Origin: Mycolicibacterium neoaurum
Lineage (GTDB): Bacteria > Actinomycetota > Actinomycetes > Mycobacteriales > Mycobacteriaceae
NCBI RefSeq assembly: GCF_036946495.1
Contig: NZ_JAQIIX010000002.1
Span: 3,596,001 to 3,660,000, forward strand
DNA: 64,000 bases
Direction of reading: 5' to 3'
The position numbers and the translations under genes were made by a program. Shown here in pieces: positions 1-11,423 of the stretch. Position 1 is the stretch's first letter. Each line of letters opens with the position of its first letter. Under the pieces are notes generated by a model, which saw nothing but the letters and a program-made list of their open reading frames with translations, was not told where the DNA came from and did not search any database.

Positions 1-14
1 AGGTTCCTTTCCCG

Positions 15-3000
15 GTGCGGGTCAGCGTCATGGGGCCGTTGCGGGCATGGGTCGATGGAACGCCGGCGGATCTGGGCGGCCCGAAACAACGGTCGGTACT
101 GCTGCGGCTGGTGTTGGCCTACGGCGAGGTGGTCTCGGTCGACCGGCTGATCGAGGATCTCTGGGCGGGAGAGCCACCGCCGAAGGCCTTGGCCGCGTTG
201 CAGGCCTATATCTCGCACCTGCGCCGGGTGCTCGAACCCGGCCGGGAACGCCGGGCGCCGGCGCAGGTGATCGTCAGTGCCGCGCCCGGCTACTGCCTGC
301 GGTTGCCCGACGGCGCCGTCGATGTCTGGGCGCTGGAGGCGGGTTTCGCGGCCGCCGAACGATCGCCCGCGCCGCCCGAGGAGCAGGCCGAGCGTCTACA
401 GGATCTGGTGCTGGCCTGGACCGGCGATCCCTATGCCGAGGTGTGTGATGCTCTGTGGGCCGCGCCCGAGGTCGCCCGCCTGGCCGAGGTGCGGTTGGCG
501 ATGCTCGAGGCGCACGCCGCCGCCCAAGCGGCACTGGACAATCACGCCGCCGTGGTGCGCGCGCTCGAACCCGTCGTGCGCGAGCATCCGGCCCGGGAGG
601 CGGCGGCCTGCCTGCTGGCCTCGGCGCACTATCGCAGTGGTCGTCAGGTGGCCGCCCTGGATGTCTTGCGCCGCACGACCGGCTACCTCGTCGACGAACT
701 GGGCCTGGAACCGGCCCGGGCGGTGCGGGACCTGGAACGCGACATTCTGCGTCAGGCTGTCCATCTCGACCCGATCGAGCTGGAACCGGTCGCGGTGGCA
801 CCCCAGCATGAGGTTCGGACCAGCACTGCGCTGCGCGGTCGCACCGTGGAGCTGGCCGAGCTCGCCGGCGCCGCGACCGCCGCGGCGGAAGGTCTGAAGG
901 TGGTGTGGATCGGCGGGGAGGCCGGGGCGGGCAAGACGACGTTGGTCGATGCGGCGGCCAACCGGCTTCGCGAGTCCGGCTGGGTGGTGGCTGCCGGGCG
1001 CAGCCCCGAGGTCGACGGTGCCCCGCCGGGCTGGGCGTGGACCGAGGTGCTGCGGACTTTCGCGGCGTCGTTGACCACCGAGCAGGCCGACGCGCTGGCG
1101 CCGCTGCTGCACACCGGTGGGCCGGTCGAGATCGGCGCGTTCTGGACCGCGCACGCGCTGGCCGATGTGCTGGAGCAGGCGGCCGCACGGGCGCCGCTGT
1201 TGGTGGTGCTCGACGACCTGCACCGCACCGACGGTCTGACCCTGGAGCTGTTGCGGCTGACTGCCGACCGGCTGGCCACCCACCCGGTGCTGGTCGTCGG
1301 CACCTATCGACCATCCGAAGCCGGTGCCGAACTCGGCCAGGCCAGGGCAGCCCTTGCCAACCACACGGCGGCCCACCTGCTGCTCGACGGTCTCGACGAT
1401 GCGGCGCTGATGCAGCTGGCGACCGACTGCGGTCTGGTGGCGGTGACGCCTGAGACGCTGCGACTGGTGCGCGAGCGCACCGGTGGTAACCCACTGTTCG
1501 CGCGGGAGCTCGTCCGGTTGATGGTCGCCGAGGGTGTCGATGCCGCGCACGGGGCAGTGCCGGCCGGCGTCGGTGATGTGGTGCGCCGCAGGCTGACCCG
1601 GTTGCCACCACAGACCGCCACCGCGTTGCGTCAGGCCGCGGTGCTGGGGCGCGAGGTCGATATCACCCTGCTCGGCGAACTTGCTCGCAGCGATGACGAT
1701 GCGCTGCTCGACGCGCTGGAGCCCGCCGTCCTGGCCGGTCTGGTGGAAGAATCGGCGCCGGACCGGATCCGGTTTGCGCACAATCTTATTCGCGACACCC
1801 TGTACGACGATATGTCGGTGCTGCGGCGGTCCCGGTTGCACGCCGCGGCGCTGCAGATGTTGCGCGGGCGCAGAGCAGATGCCGCGTCACTGGCATATCA
1901 TGCCGTCGCCGCGGCTACCGCCGAAACAGCCATGGAGGCAGCGGATTTCGCGATGGGCGCGGCGGCCGAGGCAGATGCCGTCGGGGCCCCGGCCGAGGCC
2001 GCCAGGCGATGGCGCAGCGCGGTGCAGATGTTCGAACTCGCCGGTGCCGACCAGGCGACCGCGATAGCGGCGCGCTGCGGGCTGATCGCCGCACTCGCCC
2101 AGGCCGGCGATGCGCTCGGTTCCCGCGAGGAACTGCACCGCACCATGGCGGACCTCGGTCATGATGACGGGATGGCCGTGCGGGCGCTGACCGCGTCGAC
2201 CAGTCCGCTGGTCTGGCGGGTGCGGGTCGGGGACCAGCTCGACCCCGTCATCGTCGACCCGCTGCGCCGGGTGCTCGAACGCGAGCGGCTCACTCCGATT
2301 CGAATCCGCTTGCTGCTGACCCTGTTCACCGAACTCGAGGGTGTCGAGCACGACGCCGCGCTGGCCGCCAGCACCGAGGCGCTGGAGCTGGTGCGCGGGC
2401 TCGATGACCGGTGGCTGCTGCTGGCGGTGCTCAACGTCCGGGCGTTCGCCTGCCTGGGACCCGATCTCGCTGATGAGCGGGAAAGCGTTCTCGCCGAGAT
2501 GCTTTCGGTGGCCGAGGAGCTCGACGCCGTGGACTACCAGGCGGTCGCGCACTGGTTCGCCTTCCTGGACGCCTCCGGGCGATCGGATCTGGCGCGCGCC
2601 GCCGCACACGTCGACCAGGCCGTCGCGCGGGCGGGAACCGGACAGCTCGGCTTCCTGCTCGGCGTCCTCGACGCCTTCGGCGCCCAGTTGGCGGTGCTGG
2701 CCGGGCACACCGACGAGGGAGAGCGCGGTTATGTCGCGGTCTCGGCGAAACTGGCCGAGTACGGCGTCGCCAATGGGGCCCATATCGGGATCGTCGGGCG
2801 CGTCAGCGCGAACCTGGTCCGCGGCAGCCTCGCGCCGATGGCCGACGAACTGGTGGCGGTGCATCGCCACGTGTCCAGGATGATCGCCGACGGCGCCGTG
2901 ATCGCCCTGCACCAGGCGGGCCGACCGGAGGAGGCAGCCCAGATCTGGACCGAGCGGATACCCAACGAGCGCTCGTTCTATTTCGTGGCGATGGCGACGC

Positions 3001-3248
3001 TGCGCGCGCACGCCGCGGTCGCAGTCGGTGACCTCGATGTCGCGGTGCGCACCGCCGAGGAGCTGCGGCCCTACTCGGGCCGGTTCGCCGGGCTGGACAA
3101 CGGCACGCTGCTGACCGGCCCGGTCGACGATGCGCTGGCCGTCGTCGCCGAGGCCACCGGTGACCACCAGCGCGCAGCGGACCACCGGCGGGCCGCTGCC
3201 GAACTGATCGATCGACTCCGCGCGGCGGCCCAGGCCCTGCTCGACTGA
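15..3248 (+). CDS. SARP/AfsR-type transcriptional regulator with BTAD and ATPase domains
   Basis: Predicted cytoplasmic transcriptional activator of 1077 residues. Visible parts in order: an OmpR-like winged-helix DNA-binding domain (about 1-95), a bacterial transcriptional activation domain (about 100-245), a STAND-type ATPase with Walker A GGEAGAGKTT near 300-309 and Walker B LLVVLDDLH near 395-403, and a long helical C-terminal half resembling TPR repeats. The GTG at 15 is chosen because family members begin with a similar V-x-V-x-GPL segment. The frame is open to the window edge, so an earlier start outside the window is possible. It is convergent with the hemerythrin gene, so the sequence gives no clue to its target. 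In the family, such proteins control secondary metabolism or act as large signal-responsive switches. Confidence 0.85.
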   Translation: MRVSVMGPLRAWVDGTPADLGGPKQRSVLLRLVLAYGEVVSVDRLIEDLWAGEPPPKALAALQAYISHLRRVLEPGRERRAPAQVIVSAAPGYCLRLPDGAVDVWALEAGFAAAERSPAPPEEQAERLQDLVLAWTGDPYAEVCDALWAAPEVARLAEVRLAMLEAHAAAQAALDNHAAVVRALEPVVREHPAREAAACLLASAHYRSGRQVAALDVLRRTTGYLVDELGLEPARAVRDLERDILRQAVHLDPIELEPVAVAPQHEVRTSTALRGRTVELAELAGAATAAAEGLKVVWIGGEAGAGKTTLVDAAANRLRESGWVVAAGRSPEVDGAPPGWAWTEVLRTFAASLTTEQADALAPLLHTGGPVEIGAFWTAHALADVLEQAAARAPLLVVLDDLHRTDGLTLELLRLTADRLATHPVLVVGTYRPSEAGAELGQARAALANHTAAHLLLDGLDDAALMQLATDCGLVAVTPETLRLVRERTGGNPLFARELVRLMVAEGVDAAHGAVPAGVGDVVRRRLTRLPPQTATALRQAAVLGREVDITLLGELARSDDDALLDALEPAVLAGLVEESAPDRIRFAHNLIRDTLYDDMSVLRRSRLHAAALQMLRGRRADAASLAYHAVAAATAETAMEAADFAMGAAAEADAVGAPAEAARRWRSAVQMFELAGADQATAIAARCGLIAALAQAGDALGSREELHRTMADLGHDDGMAVRALTASTSPLVWRVRVGDQLDPVIVDPLRRVLERERLTPIRIRLLLTLFTELEGVEHDAALAASTEALELVRGLDDRWLLLAVLNVRAFACLGPDLADERESVLAEMLSVAEELDAVDYQAVAHWFAFLDASGRSDLARAAAHVDQAVARAGTGQLGFLLGVLDAFGAQLAVLAGHTDEGERGYVAVSAKLAEYGVANGAHIGIVGRVSANLVRGSLAPMADELVAVHRHVSRMIADGAVIALHQAGRPEEAAQIWTERIPNERSFYFVAMATLRAHAAVAVGDLDVAVRTAEELRPYSGRFAGLDNGTLLTGPVDDALAVVAEATGDHQRAADHRRAAAELIDRLRAAAQALLD

Positions 3249-3261
3249 GGCCCAGCCCCCC

Positions 3262-3323
3262 GCCGAGAGTGACGTATTGGCACCGAATTGCCTGAGCGGA
3301 GCTGCCATTGCGTCACTCTCGGC
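3262..3323. terminator. Inverted repeat between convergent genes, likely bidirectional terminator
   Basis: GCCGAGAGTGACG at 3262-3274 is the exact reverse complement of CGTCACTCTCGGC at 3311-3323, giving a 13-bp stem. The 36-nt interior contains TGGCA and TGCCA, which can extend the hairpin. It fills the gap between two convergent genes and has no clear U-run. Confidence 0.6.
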
Positions 3324-3329
3324 ATCGGC

Positions 3330-4001
3330 TCAGCCGAAGACGGTGCGCTCGAAGCGGTTATGCCGCCAGGTCAAGAAACGCAGCAACAGCATCAGCGGGG
3401 CGGGCAGCTCCGCGGCGATGGTGGCGCGTTCGGCATCGGTGGCGACCGCCAACACCCGCGGCCCCTCGAAGGACAACCGGCCGGTCTTGCGGGCCGCGGT
3501 CTCCACGGCCTGCCAATCCGCCACCGAGACATGCCTGCGGATCACCGGGAACAGCTCGCGCTCCTCATCGGCGATATGGGCGTGCAGCAACCGGTGCAGA
3601 TCGGCCAGCCCGGCGGCCAACGGCCGGGCCAGCTCGGCGTCCCCGGAACGGGCGAACGCCGTTGCGGCCGCGCGCAGCCGATCCAGCCGAGGATCGAGGG
3701 TGGCGTGATCATCGGTGAGCTCGGTCAGGTCGACCAGACCGGCCGCCGAGGATTCGATGATCGGCCACAGCACATCGTCTTCCATGGTGTGGTGGTGATG
3801 GATCGACTCGCACATCAACGCGATGTAGCGGGTGATGGCACGGGCCCGGGTGGCGCTGTACGGGGTCCGGCGCTGGGCGATGGCGGTGGTCAGCTCGGCG
3901 AGCCGACCGATATCTGTGACCATGGCGCGGTGGGCGAGCAGGATGCCGCTGAGGTCGGGCTCGACGGTGCTGAGTTGGGCTTTTTGTTCGGAGCTGTTCA
4001 T
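3330..4001 (-). CDS. Hemerythrin HHE-domain protein
   Basis: Small cytoplasmic protein (223 aa) of the hemerythrin-like family, which binds a non-haem di-iron centre and is linked to O2, NO or redox sensing. The metal-ligand pattern is visible: a histidine-rich helix SIHHHHTMEDDVLWP, a later DDHATLD segment, and the closing helix HAHIADEERELFP. The start is taken at ATG 4001 (MNSSEQKAQ), preceded by AAGGTG. The longer open frame to 4130 runs into the divergent pgm leader and has low-complexity upstream sequence. The 95-bp gap to pgm holds both promoters. The substrate is not inferable from sequence. Confidence 0.82.
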   Translation of the reverse strand: MNSSEQKAQLSTVEPDLSGILLAHRAMVTDIGRLAELTTAIAQRRTPYSATRARAITRYIALMCESIHHHHTMEDDVLWPIIESSAAGLVDLTELTDDHATLDPRLDRLRAAATAFARSGDAELARPLAAGLADLHRLLHAHIADEERELFPVIRRHVSVADWQAVETAARKTGRLSFEGPRVLAVATDAERATIAAELPAPLMLLLRFLTWRHNRFERTVFG

Positions 4002-4096
4002 GGTGATCACCTTGTCGGTGTCCACTTGCGGAGAACTTGTGGCGGGCTTGCGAGGACGGCGAGACACACGCCCCGCGGGTAGGCAAGGATGGACCC

Positions 4097-5727
<1,631 letters not shown>

Positions 5728-5731
<4 letters not shown>

Positions 5732-6996
5732 GCTCTCGAACGGAGCACGACTGTCAGACCGGACCCAAGCCGCGGCTTCCGCGCGAGGTCTGGGTACTGG
5801 CCGCCGCGAACTTCGTGGTCGCCCTCGGCTACGGGGTGGTCGCCCCGGTTCTGCCGCAGTACGCCCGGCACTTCGGTGTCAGCATCGCCGCGGCCACCTT
5901 CGTCATCACCGCGTTCGCGATCATGCGGTTGGCCGGCGCGCCGCCCGCGGGATTCCTGGTGCAGCGGCTGGGGGAGCGACGCGTCTACATCGGCGGGTTG
6001 ATCATCGTCGCGCTGTCCACCGGCGCCTGCGCGCTGGCCGACACCTACTGGCAGTTGCTGCTGTTCCGGTCCCTCGGCGGGGTCGGCTCGGCGATGTTCA
6101 CGGTGTCCTCGCTGGGGCTGATGATCAGGATCTCGCCCCCCGACGCCCGCGGACGGGTATCCGGGCTCTTCTCATCGGGGTTCATGATCGGGTCGGTCGG
6201 CGGCCCGATCCTCGGTGCGCTGACCGCCGGCCTGGGGCTATCGGCGCCGTTCCTGATCTACGGTGCCGCACTGCTGGTGGCCGCGGCGGTCGTGTTCGTC
6301 AGCCTGCGTAACTCGGCGGTGATCGCCTCCTCCGATGGCGACGACGACCCGCCGGTGCCGTTTCGCACGGTGTTCGCCCACCGGGCCTACAAGGCGGCGC
6401 TGCTGTCCAATTTCGCGACCGGTTGGGCCTCCTTCGGGCTGCGGGTGGCCCTGGTCCCGCTGTTCGTCGTGGAGGTGTTGGGCGGCAGCCCGGGAGTGGC
6501 CGGGCTGGCGCTCACCGCGTTCGCGGTGGGCAACATCTCCGTCGTCATCCCCAGCGGGTATCTCTCGGACCGGCTGGGGCGGCGCACGCTGCTGATCGTC
6601 GGGCTGACCCTGGCGGCGTTGTCCACCGGGGCGGTCGGGTTCACCACCTCGCTGCCGGTGTTCCTGGTGGCCGCCTATATCGCGGGTGCGGCAACGGGCA
6701 TCTTCGTCTCGCCGCAGCAGGCGGCCGTCGCCGATGTGGTGGGCAGCCGGGCGCGGGGCGGGACCGCGGTGGCGACGTTCCAGATGATGGCCGATGTCGG
6801 GTCGATCGGCGGCTCGCTGCTGGTCGGGTTGATCGCCCAGTACCTGTCGTTTTCGTGGGCTTTCGTCATCAGCGGGGTGATCATGCTGCTGGCCGCGCTG
6901 GCCTGGGTTTTCGCTCCCGAGACCCACCGGCGGCCGCCCGCCGGGCACACCCCGGCCCGTCCTTTGGGCCCGGAGGCCGGCGGAGAGGTGCCCTGA
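5728..6996 (+). CDS. MFS transporter, 12-TM drug/metabolite exporter type
   Basis: Integral membrane transporter of the major facilitator superfamily, about 422 aa, with about 12 hydrophobic segments. The cytoplasmic loop between TM2 and TM3 has a family-like pattern (GFLVQRLGERRVYIGG), and a second copy after TM8 reads YLSDRLGRRTLL. The start GTG 5728 overlaps the pgm stop in a GTGA arrangement. A much longer open frame upstream is antisense-like frame noise inside pgm. The substrate cannot be told: DHA1-type proteins export drugs or metabolites. The gene is last before tRNA-Ala. Confidence 0.82.
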
Positions 6997-7052
6997 CCAG
7001 CCGTTTTGAACCTCTGCGGGGCTGTGGTGTACGTTTCTACAGCACAACAAAC

Positions 7053-7125
7053 GGGGCTATGGCGCAGTTGGTAGCGCACCACACTGGCAGTGTGGGGGTC
7101 AGGGGTTCGAATCCCCTTAGCTCCA
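7053..7125 (+). tRNA. tRNA-Ala (anticodon GGC)
   Basis: A cloverleaf can be drawn by eye. The acceptor GGGGCTA pairs with TAGCTCC. The D-arm is GCGCAGTTGGTAGCGC, the anticodon stem CCACA/TGTGG encloses loop CTGGCAG with anticodon GGC, and the T-loop is GGTTCGAATCC. The discriminator base is A at 7125 and CCA is not encoded. A strong hairpin follows. Confidence 0.97.
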
Positions 7126-7133
7126 CGTTCGAG

Positions 7134-7164
7134 AAGGTCCCAGGCATCGCGCCTGGGGCCTTTT
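7134..7164 (+). terminator. Intrinsic terminator after tRNA-Ala
   Basis: AAGGTCCCAGGC at 7134-7145 and GCCTGGGGCCTT at 7151-7162 form a 12-bp stem with one G-T pair and a 5-nt loop, followed by TTTTC. This is the clearest classical intrinsic terminator in the window. Confidence 0.85.
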
Positions 7165-7243
7165 CTCATAAGACGCCGAGTGTGAATCCTTTGCGGCGAA
7201 CGGGGCCGATCACCGACGACGATTCACATTCGACGTCCGAGCC

Positions 7244-7906
7244 TCAGCCCGCCGGATCCCAACCGTGCATCGCCTCGTGCATCTGTTCCTCGTTGAGCGG
7301 TTCCACGCCGAGGGGTTTGATATCGGGCCGGTTGCGCATGCCCTCCAGCAGTAGGGCGACATAGCGCCGCCACAGATCGGGCTCGACATCGCCCGCCCAC
7401 TCGCTCACGGTGCCGGCGAGCAGCCCGATGATCGGCGTGTCGGGGTGCTGGATATCGGGTCGCAGGTAGCCGTCGCGGCGGGCGCGTTCCACGAGCTGGT
7501 AGACCCGCGGCACCAGTTCCTCGCGTGCGCAATCGACGCGGTCACCGCCGTAGGCCCGGCTGTAGATCATCTGCCGCAGGCCGCGGTCGGTGGCCGCGAG
7601 CTCACACTGCCGCTCGACGAACCAGACGAACCCCTCCCACGAATTCTCGTATCGCAGCGCCTTTTCGGCCAATTCGACGACCTCGGCGATACCGTCCTCG
7701 AAGATCGCCTCGACGAGTTCCTCTTTGGTCGCGAAGCGGCGGTACACCGTCCCGACACCGACGCCGGCGTGGTGGGCGACATCGTTGAGGGTGGCCTCCA
7801 TGCCCTTGATCGCGAACAGCTCGCGCGCGGCCGTCAGCACACGCTGCCTGTTGCGCTCGGCGTCCTTGCGCAGGCCGCGGCATGGTTTGTCAATCACGTG
7901 GCCCAC
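7244..7906 (-). CDS. TetR-family regulator, divergent from mmpS-mmpL
   Basis: Dimeric DNA-binding repressor, about 220 aa. The N-terminal helix-turn-helix is clear: RQRVLTAARELFAIKGMEAT, then VAHHAGVGVGTVYRRFATKEEL. The C-terminal ligand-binding half ends with EPLNEEQMHEAMHG. The start is given as GTG 7906; GTG 7897 is an alternative three codons in. Divergent placement next to mmpS/mmpL is the usual layout of a local efflux repressor. A palindrome overlapping the mmpS promoter (7938-7954) is a good candidate for its operator. Confidence 0.85.
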   Translation of the reverse strand: MGHVIDKPCRGLRKDAERNRQRVLTAARELFAIKGMEATLNDVAHHAGVGVGTVYRRFATKEELVEAIFEDGIAEVVELAEKALRYENSWEGFVWFVERQCELAATDRGLRQMIYSRAYGGDRVDCAREELVPRVYQLVERARRDGYLRPDIQHPDTPIIGLLAGTVSEWAGDVEPDLWRRYVALLLEGMRNRPDIKPLGVEPLNEEQMHEAMHGWDPAG

Positions 7907-7937
7907 TTTAGTGATGAGGCTTACCGTTGGCTAGAAA

Positions 7938-7971
7938 CGGATTGACTCTATCCGCTTTAGAAGCTTAGATT
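7938..7971 (+). promoter_or_regulatory. mmpS promoter overlapped by a TetR-type operator
   Basis: CGGAT at 7938-7942 and ATCCG at 7950-7954 form an inverted repeat spaced by 7 nt. TTGACT at 7942-7947 can serve as -35, with TTAGAT at 7965-7970 as -10 after a 17-nt spacer. The operator covers the -35 element, consistent with repression. The resulting leader to the mmpS start would be about 120 nt. Confidence 0.5.
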
Positions 7972-8100
7972 CTCTCAGGATCGCTCGCCGCCCATCGTTG
8001 CGCGGTGCCACCCGATGGAAAGGCTTGTATCAGTCGTGGGGATTTCAGGATCGGTGAACGCGTTGCGCAGCAGCGGTTCCGGCACGCCTCGAGTCGGCCG

Positions 8101-8523
8101 GTGAACGTCGTCAAGCGGGTCTGGCTGCCCGTCCTGATCGTCGGCGCGATCGTCATCGGTGGTCTGACCGTCTCGCAACTGCGCTCGGTGTTCGGTTCTG
8201 ACGGCGCCATCGTCACCCCGATCGACGCCGATACCGCCGAGAACTTCAACCCGAAGGTCGTGAAATACGAGATCTTCGGCACCGGTTCCTACGCCAAGAT
8301 CAACTACGCCGATCTGGACGGGAAGCCCCAGCGCACAGGCGAAGTCAGCCTGCCATGGACCCTGACCCTGGAAACGACGCTGCCCTCGGTGATGCCCAAC
8401 ATCATGGCCCAGGGCGACGGTTCCTCCATCAGCTGCCGCGTCACCGTCGACGACGAGGTCAAAGACGAAAGGACGGCTGAAGGTATGAACGCCGCCACCT
8501 ACTGCCTGGTGAAGGCCGCATGA
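8101..8523 (+). CDS. mmpS: MmpS-family accessory membrane protein (MmpS5-like)
   Basis: Short-tailed membrane protein (140 aa) that partners the RND-type MmpL next door. One N-terminal membrane helix (about 7-25, VWLPVLIVGAIVIGG) is followed by a periplasmic domain. From memory it closely resembles M. tuberculosis MmpS5, including KINYADLDGKPQR, PNIMAQGDGSSISCRVTVD and EVKDERTA. The GTG at 8101 is chosen because it places the membrane helix where MmpS5 has it; the longer frame from 8005 adds an unlikely polar tail. It overlaps mmpL by 4 nt (ATGA). Confidence 0.9.
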   Translation: MNVVKRVWLPVLIVGAIVIGGLTVSQLRSVFGSDGAIVTPIDADTAENFNPKVVKYEIFGTGSYAKINYADLDGKPQRTGEVSLPWTLTLETTLPSVMPNIMAQGDGSSISCRVTVDDEVKDERTAEGMNAATYCLVKAA

Positions 8524-11423
8524 GCACCGCCCTGGACGATGCACCGACCGGCCCCATCCCGCCGACCCGCCATGCCGCCGCCAGCCGGCCGAAGTTGCCG
8601 CGCTTCATCCGCGCCTTCGCCGTGCCGATCGTGCTCATCTGGATCGCCATCGTCGCGATCCTGAACACCGTCGTCCCGCAGCTCGAAGAGGTCGGCAAGC
8701 TCCGCGCGGTCTCGATGAGCCCGAACGACGCGCCCGCGCTGATCGCCACCAAGCATGTTGGCGAGAAGTTCCAGGAGTACGACACCTCCAGCTCGGTGAT
8801 GATCGTGCTCGAAGGCGACCAGCCCCTCGGCGCCGATGCACACGCCTTCTACGACGAAATCGTCCGAAAGCTCAACGCCGACACCAAACACGTCCAGCAC
8901 GTGCAGGACTTCTGGGGTGACAGCCTGACCGCGGCCGGTGCGCAGAGCATCGACGGCAAGGCCGCCTACGTGCAGGTCTACATCGCCGGTGACCAGGGCG
9001 AGGCGCTGGCCAACGAGTCGGTGCAGACGGTGCGTGACCTCGTCGACAGCACCGAGGCGCCACCCGGTGTAGCCGCCTATGTCACCGGTCCCGCCGCGCT
9101 GACCACCGATCAGAACATCGTCGGTGACGCCAGCATGAAAACCATCGAGAGCGTGACGATCGGCATCATCATCGTGATGCTGTTGATCATCTACCGGTCG
9201 GTCGTCACGACGGTGGTGATCATGTCGATGGTGTTCGTCGGCTTGCTGTCCGCGCGCGGAATCGTCTCATTCCTCGGCTTTTACGAGGTGTTCGGCCTGA
9301 CGACGTTCGCCACCAGCATGGTGGTGACATTGGCCATCGCCGCGGCCACCGACTACGCGATCTTCCTGATCGGTCGATATCAGGAGGCGCGCCGGTCGGG
9401 ACTGGACCGTGAAGACGCCTACTACGACATGTTCCACGGCACGGCGCATGTCGTGCTGGCCTCGGGTATGACGATCGCCGGCGCCACCTTGTGCCTGCAC
9501 TTCACCCGGCTGCCCTACTTCCAGAGCATGGGCTTCCCGCTGGCCGTCGGTATGACGATCGTGGTGGCCGCCGCGCTGACGATGGGGCCCGCGCTGATCT
9601 CGATCGTGACGCGGTTCGGCAAGGTGCTGGAGCCCAAGGGCACTGCGCGGGCCCGGGGTTGGCGCAAGCTCGGCACCGCCACGGTGCGCTGGCCCGGCGC
9701 GATCCTGGTCGGTGCGATGGTGCTGTGCCTGATCGGTCTGCTGACCCTGCCCGGCTACCACACCACCTACAACGACCGGATCTATCTGCCCGACACCGTG
9801 CCCGCCAACGTCGGCTACGCCGCCGCGGACCGGCACTTCTCGGACGCCAAGATGAACCCCGATCTGGTGATGGTGGAGGCCGACCACGATCTGCGTAACC
9901 CGGCGGACTTTCTGGTGATCGACAAGATCGCCAAGGCGTTGATCAAGGTGCACGGTATCGCCTCGGTCACCACCATCACCCGGCCCGACGGCAAGCCGAT
10001 CAAGCATTCGACGCTGGCCTACACCGTGTCCCAGAGCGGCAACGGCCAGCTCATGAACAACGACTTCCAGCAGACGGTGCTGGACAATACGTTGCAGCAG
10101 GCCAACGACCTGCAGGTGAGCATCGACTCGATGGAAACCATGTACAGCGTCACGCTGCAACTCGCCGAGGTGACCCGGCGGATGGCGGACAAGATGTCCG
10201 ACACCTCGGACAATCTCAACGAGGTGCGTGATCACCTGGCGGACTTCGACGATCAGTTCCGGCCGCTGCGCAACTACTTCTACTGGGAACCGCACTGCTT
10301 CAACATCCCGCTGTGCTGGTCGATGCGGTCGGTGTTCGACAGCCTGGACGGCATCAGCACCATGAGTGACGATTTCACCGAAATCGTCCCCGATCTGCAG
10401 GAGATGGCTCGGCTCACGCCACAGATGGCTGCGGTACTGCCGGCACAGATCCAGACGCTGAAGAACCAGAAGCAGATCATGCTGAACCAGTACCAGGCGC
10501 AGCGCATGCAGCAGGACCAGAACATGGCCAACCTGGAGGACAACACCGCGATGGGGGAGGCCTTCGACGCCGCCCGCAACGATGACACGTTCTACCTGCC
10601 GCCCGAGGCCTTCCAGACCGCGGACTTCCAGCGCGGTATGAAGCTGATGATGTCCCCGGACGGAAAGGCCGTGCGCTTCACGGTCTTCCATCAGGGTGAT
10701 CCGCTCACCGAGGACGGAACCGAGCGCATCGACCCGATGCGGGTCGCCGTCGCCGATGCCATCAAGGGCACCCCGCTGGAGGGATCGACGATCTATGTCG
10801 GCGGCAGTGCCGCGATGTACAAGGACATGCAGCAGGGTGCCGACTACGACCTGCTGATCGCAGCGGTGGCCTCGCTGATCCTGATCTTCCTGATCATGGT
10901 GATCCTGACCCGAGCCGTCGCGGCGGCCGCGGTCATCGTGGGCACCGTCGTGCTCAGTCTCGGTTCGGCGTTCGGCCTCTCGGTTCTGGTGTGGCAACAC
11001 ATCGTCGGTATCCCGTTGGGCTGGATGGTGCTACCGATGTCGGTGATCGTGCTGCTGGCCGTCGGTGCGGACTACAACCTGCTGTTGGTCTCGCGCATGA
11101 AGGAAGAGGTGCACGCCGGTATCCACACCGGGATCATCCGATCCATGGCCGGGACGGGCTCGGTGGTCACCGCGGCGGGCTTCGTGTTCGCCTTCACCAT
11201 GATCGGCATGCTGGTGTCCGACATGATCGTGATCGGCCAGGTAGGCAGCACGATCGGGTTGGGCCTGCTCTTCGACACCCTGATCGTGCGGTCGTTGATG
11301 ACACCGTCGATCGCTGCGCTGATGGGTCGGTGGTTCTGGTGGCCGCTGCAGGTGCGGCCACGCCCGAAGCCGCAGCCGTGGCCGAAACCGTTGCAGCGCA
11401 GTCCGGAAGAGGTGCTCTCATGA
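8520..11423 (+). CDS. mmpL: MmpL-family RND transporter (MmpL5-like)
   Basis: Inner-membrane proton-driven exporter of 967 aa, the family's usual length. It has the MmpL architecture: TM1, a periplasmic porter domain, TM2-6 including AIAAATDYAIFLIGRYQEAR, a second periplasmic domain with a long helical hairpin (about 490-690), and TM7-12 with LAVGADYNLLLVSRMKEE. The two Asp-Tyr pairs (TDYA and ADYN) are the conserved proton-relay signature. It resembles MmpL5/MmpL4, which export mycobactin and carboxymycobactin and also cause drug efflux. Its operon includes two secreted proteins, one resembling the siderophore-secretion factor Rv0455c, which favours siderophore export. Drug efflux is also possible. 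Confidence 0.92.
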   Translation: MSTALDDAPTGPIPPTRHAAASRPKLPRFIRAFAVPIVLIWIAIVAILNTVVPQLEEVGKLRAVSMSPNDAPALIATKHVGEKFQEYDTSSSVMIVLEGDQPLGADAHAFYDEIVRKLNADTKHVQHVQDFWGDSLTAAGAQSIDGKAAYVQVYIAGDQGEALANESVQTVRDLVDSTEAPPGVAAYVTGPAALTTDQNIVGDASMKTIESVTIGIIIVMLLIIYRSVVTTVVIMSMVFVGLLSARGIVSFLGFYEVFGLTTFATSMVVTLAIAAATDYAIFLIGRYQEARRSGLDREDAYYDMFHGTAHVVLASGMTIAGATLCLHFTRLPYFQSMGFPLAVGMTIVVAAALTMGPALISIVTRFGKVLEPKGTARARGWRKLGTATVRWPGAILVGAMVLCLIGLLTLPGYHTTYNDRIYLPDTVPANVGYAAADRHFSDAKMNPDLVMVEADHDLRNPADFLVIDKIAKALIKVHGIASVTTITRPDGKPIKHSTLAYTVSQSGNGQLMNNDFQQTVLDNTLQQANDLQVSIDSMETMYSVTLQLAEVTRRMADKMSDTSDNLNEVRDHLADFDDQFRPLRNYFYWEPHCFNIPLCWSMRSVFDSLDGISTMSDDFTEIVPDLQEMARLTPQMAAVLPAQIQTLKNQKQIMLNQYQAQRMQQDQNMANLEDNTAMGEAFDAARNDDTFYLPPEAFQTADFQRGMKLMMSPDGKAVRFTVFHQGDPLTEDGTERIDPMRVAVADAIKGTPLEGSTIYVGGSAAMYKDMQQGADYDLLIAAVASLILIFLIMVILTRAVAAAAVIVGTVVLSLGSAFGLSVLVWQHIVGIPLGWMVLPMSVIVLLAVGADYNLLLVSRMKEEVHAGIHTGIIRSMAGTGSVVTAAGFVFAFTMIGMLVSDMIVIGQVGSTIGLGLLFDTLIVRSLMTPSIAALMGRWFWWPLQVRPRPKPQPWPKPLQRSPEEVLS

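Noticed and set aside
9267..11000. 577-codon open frame on the - strand
   Set aside because: Antisense of mmpL, with His/Arg/Gln-rich composition typical of shadows.
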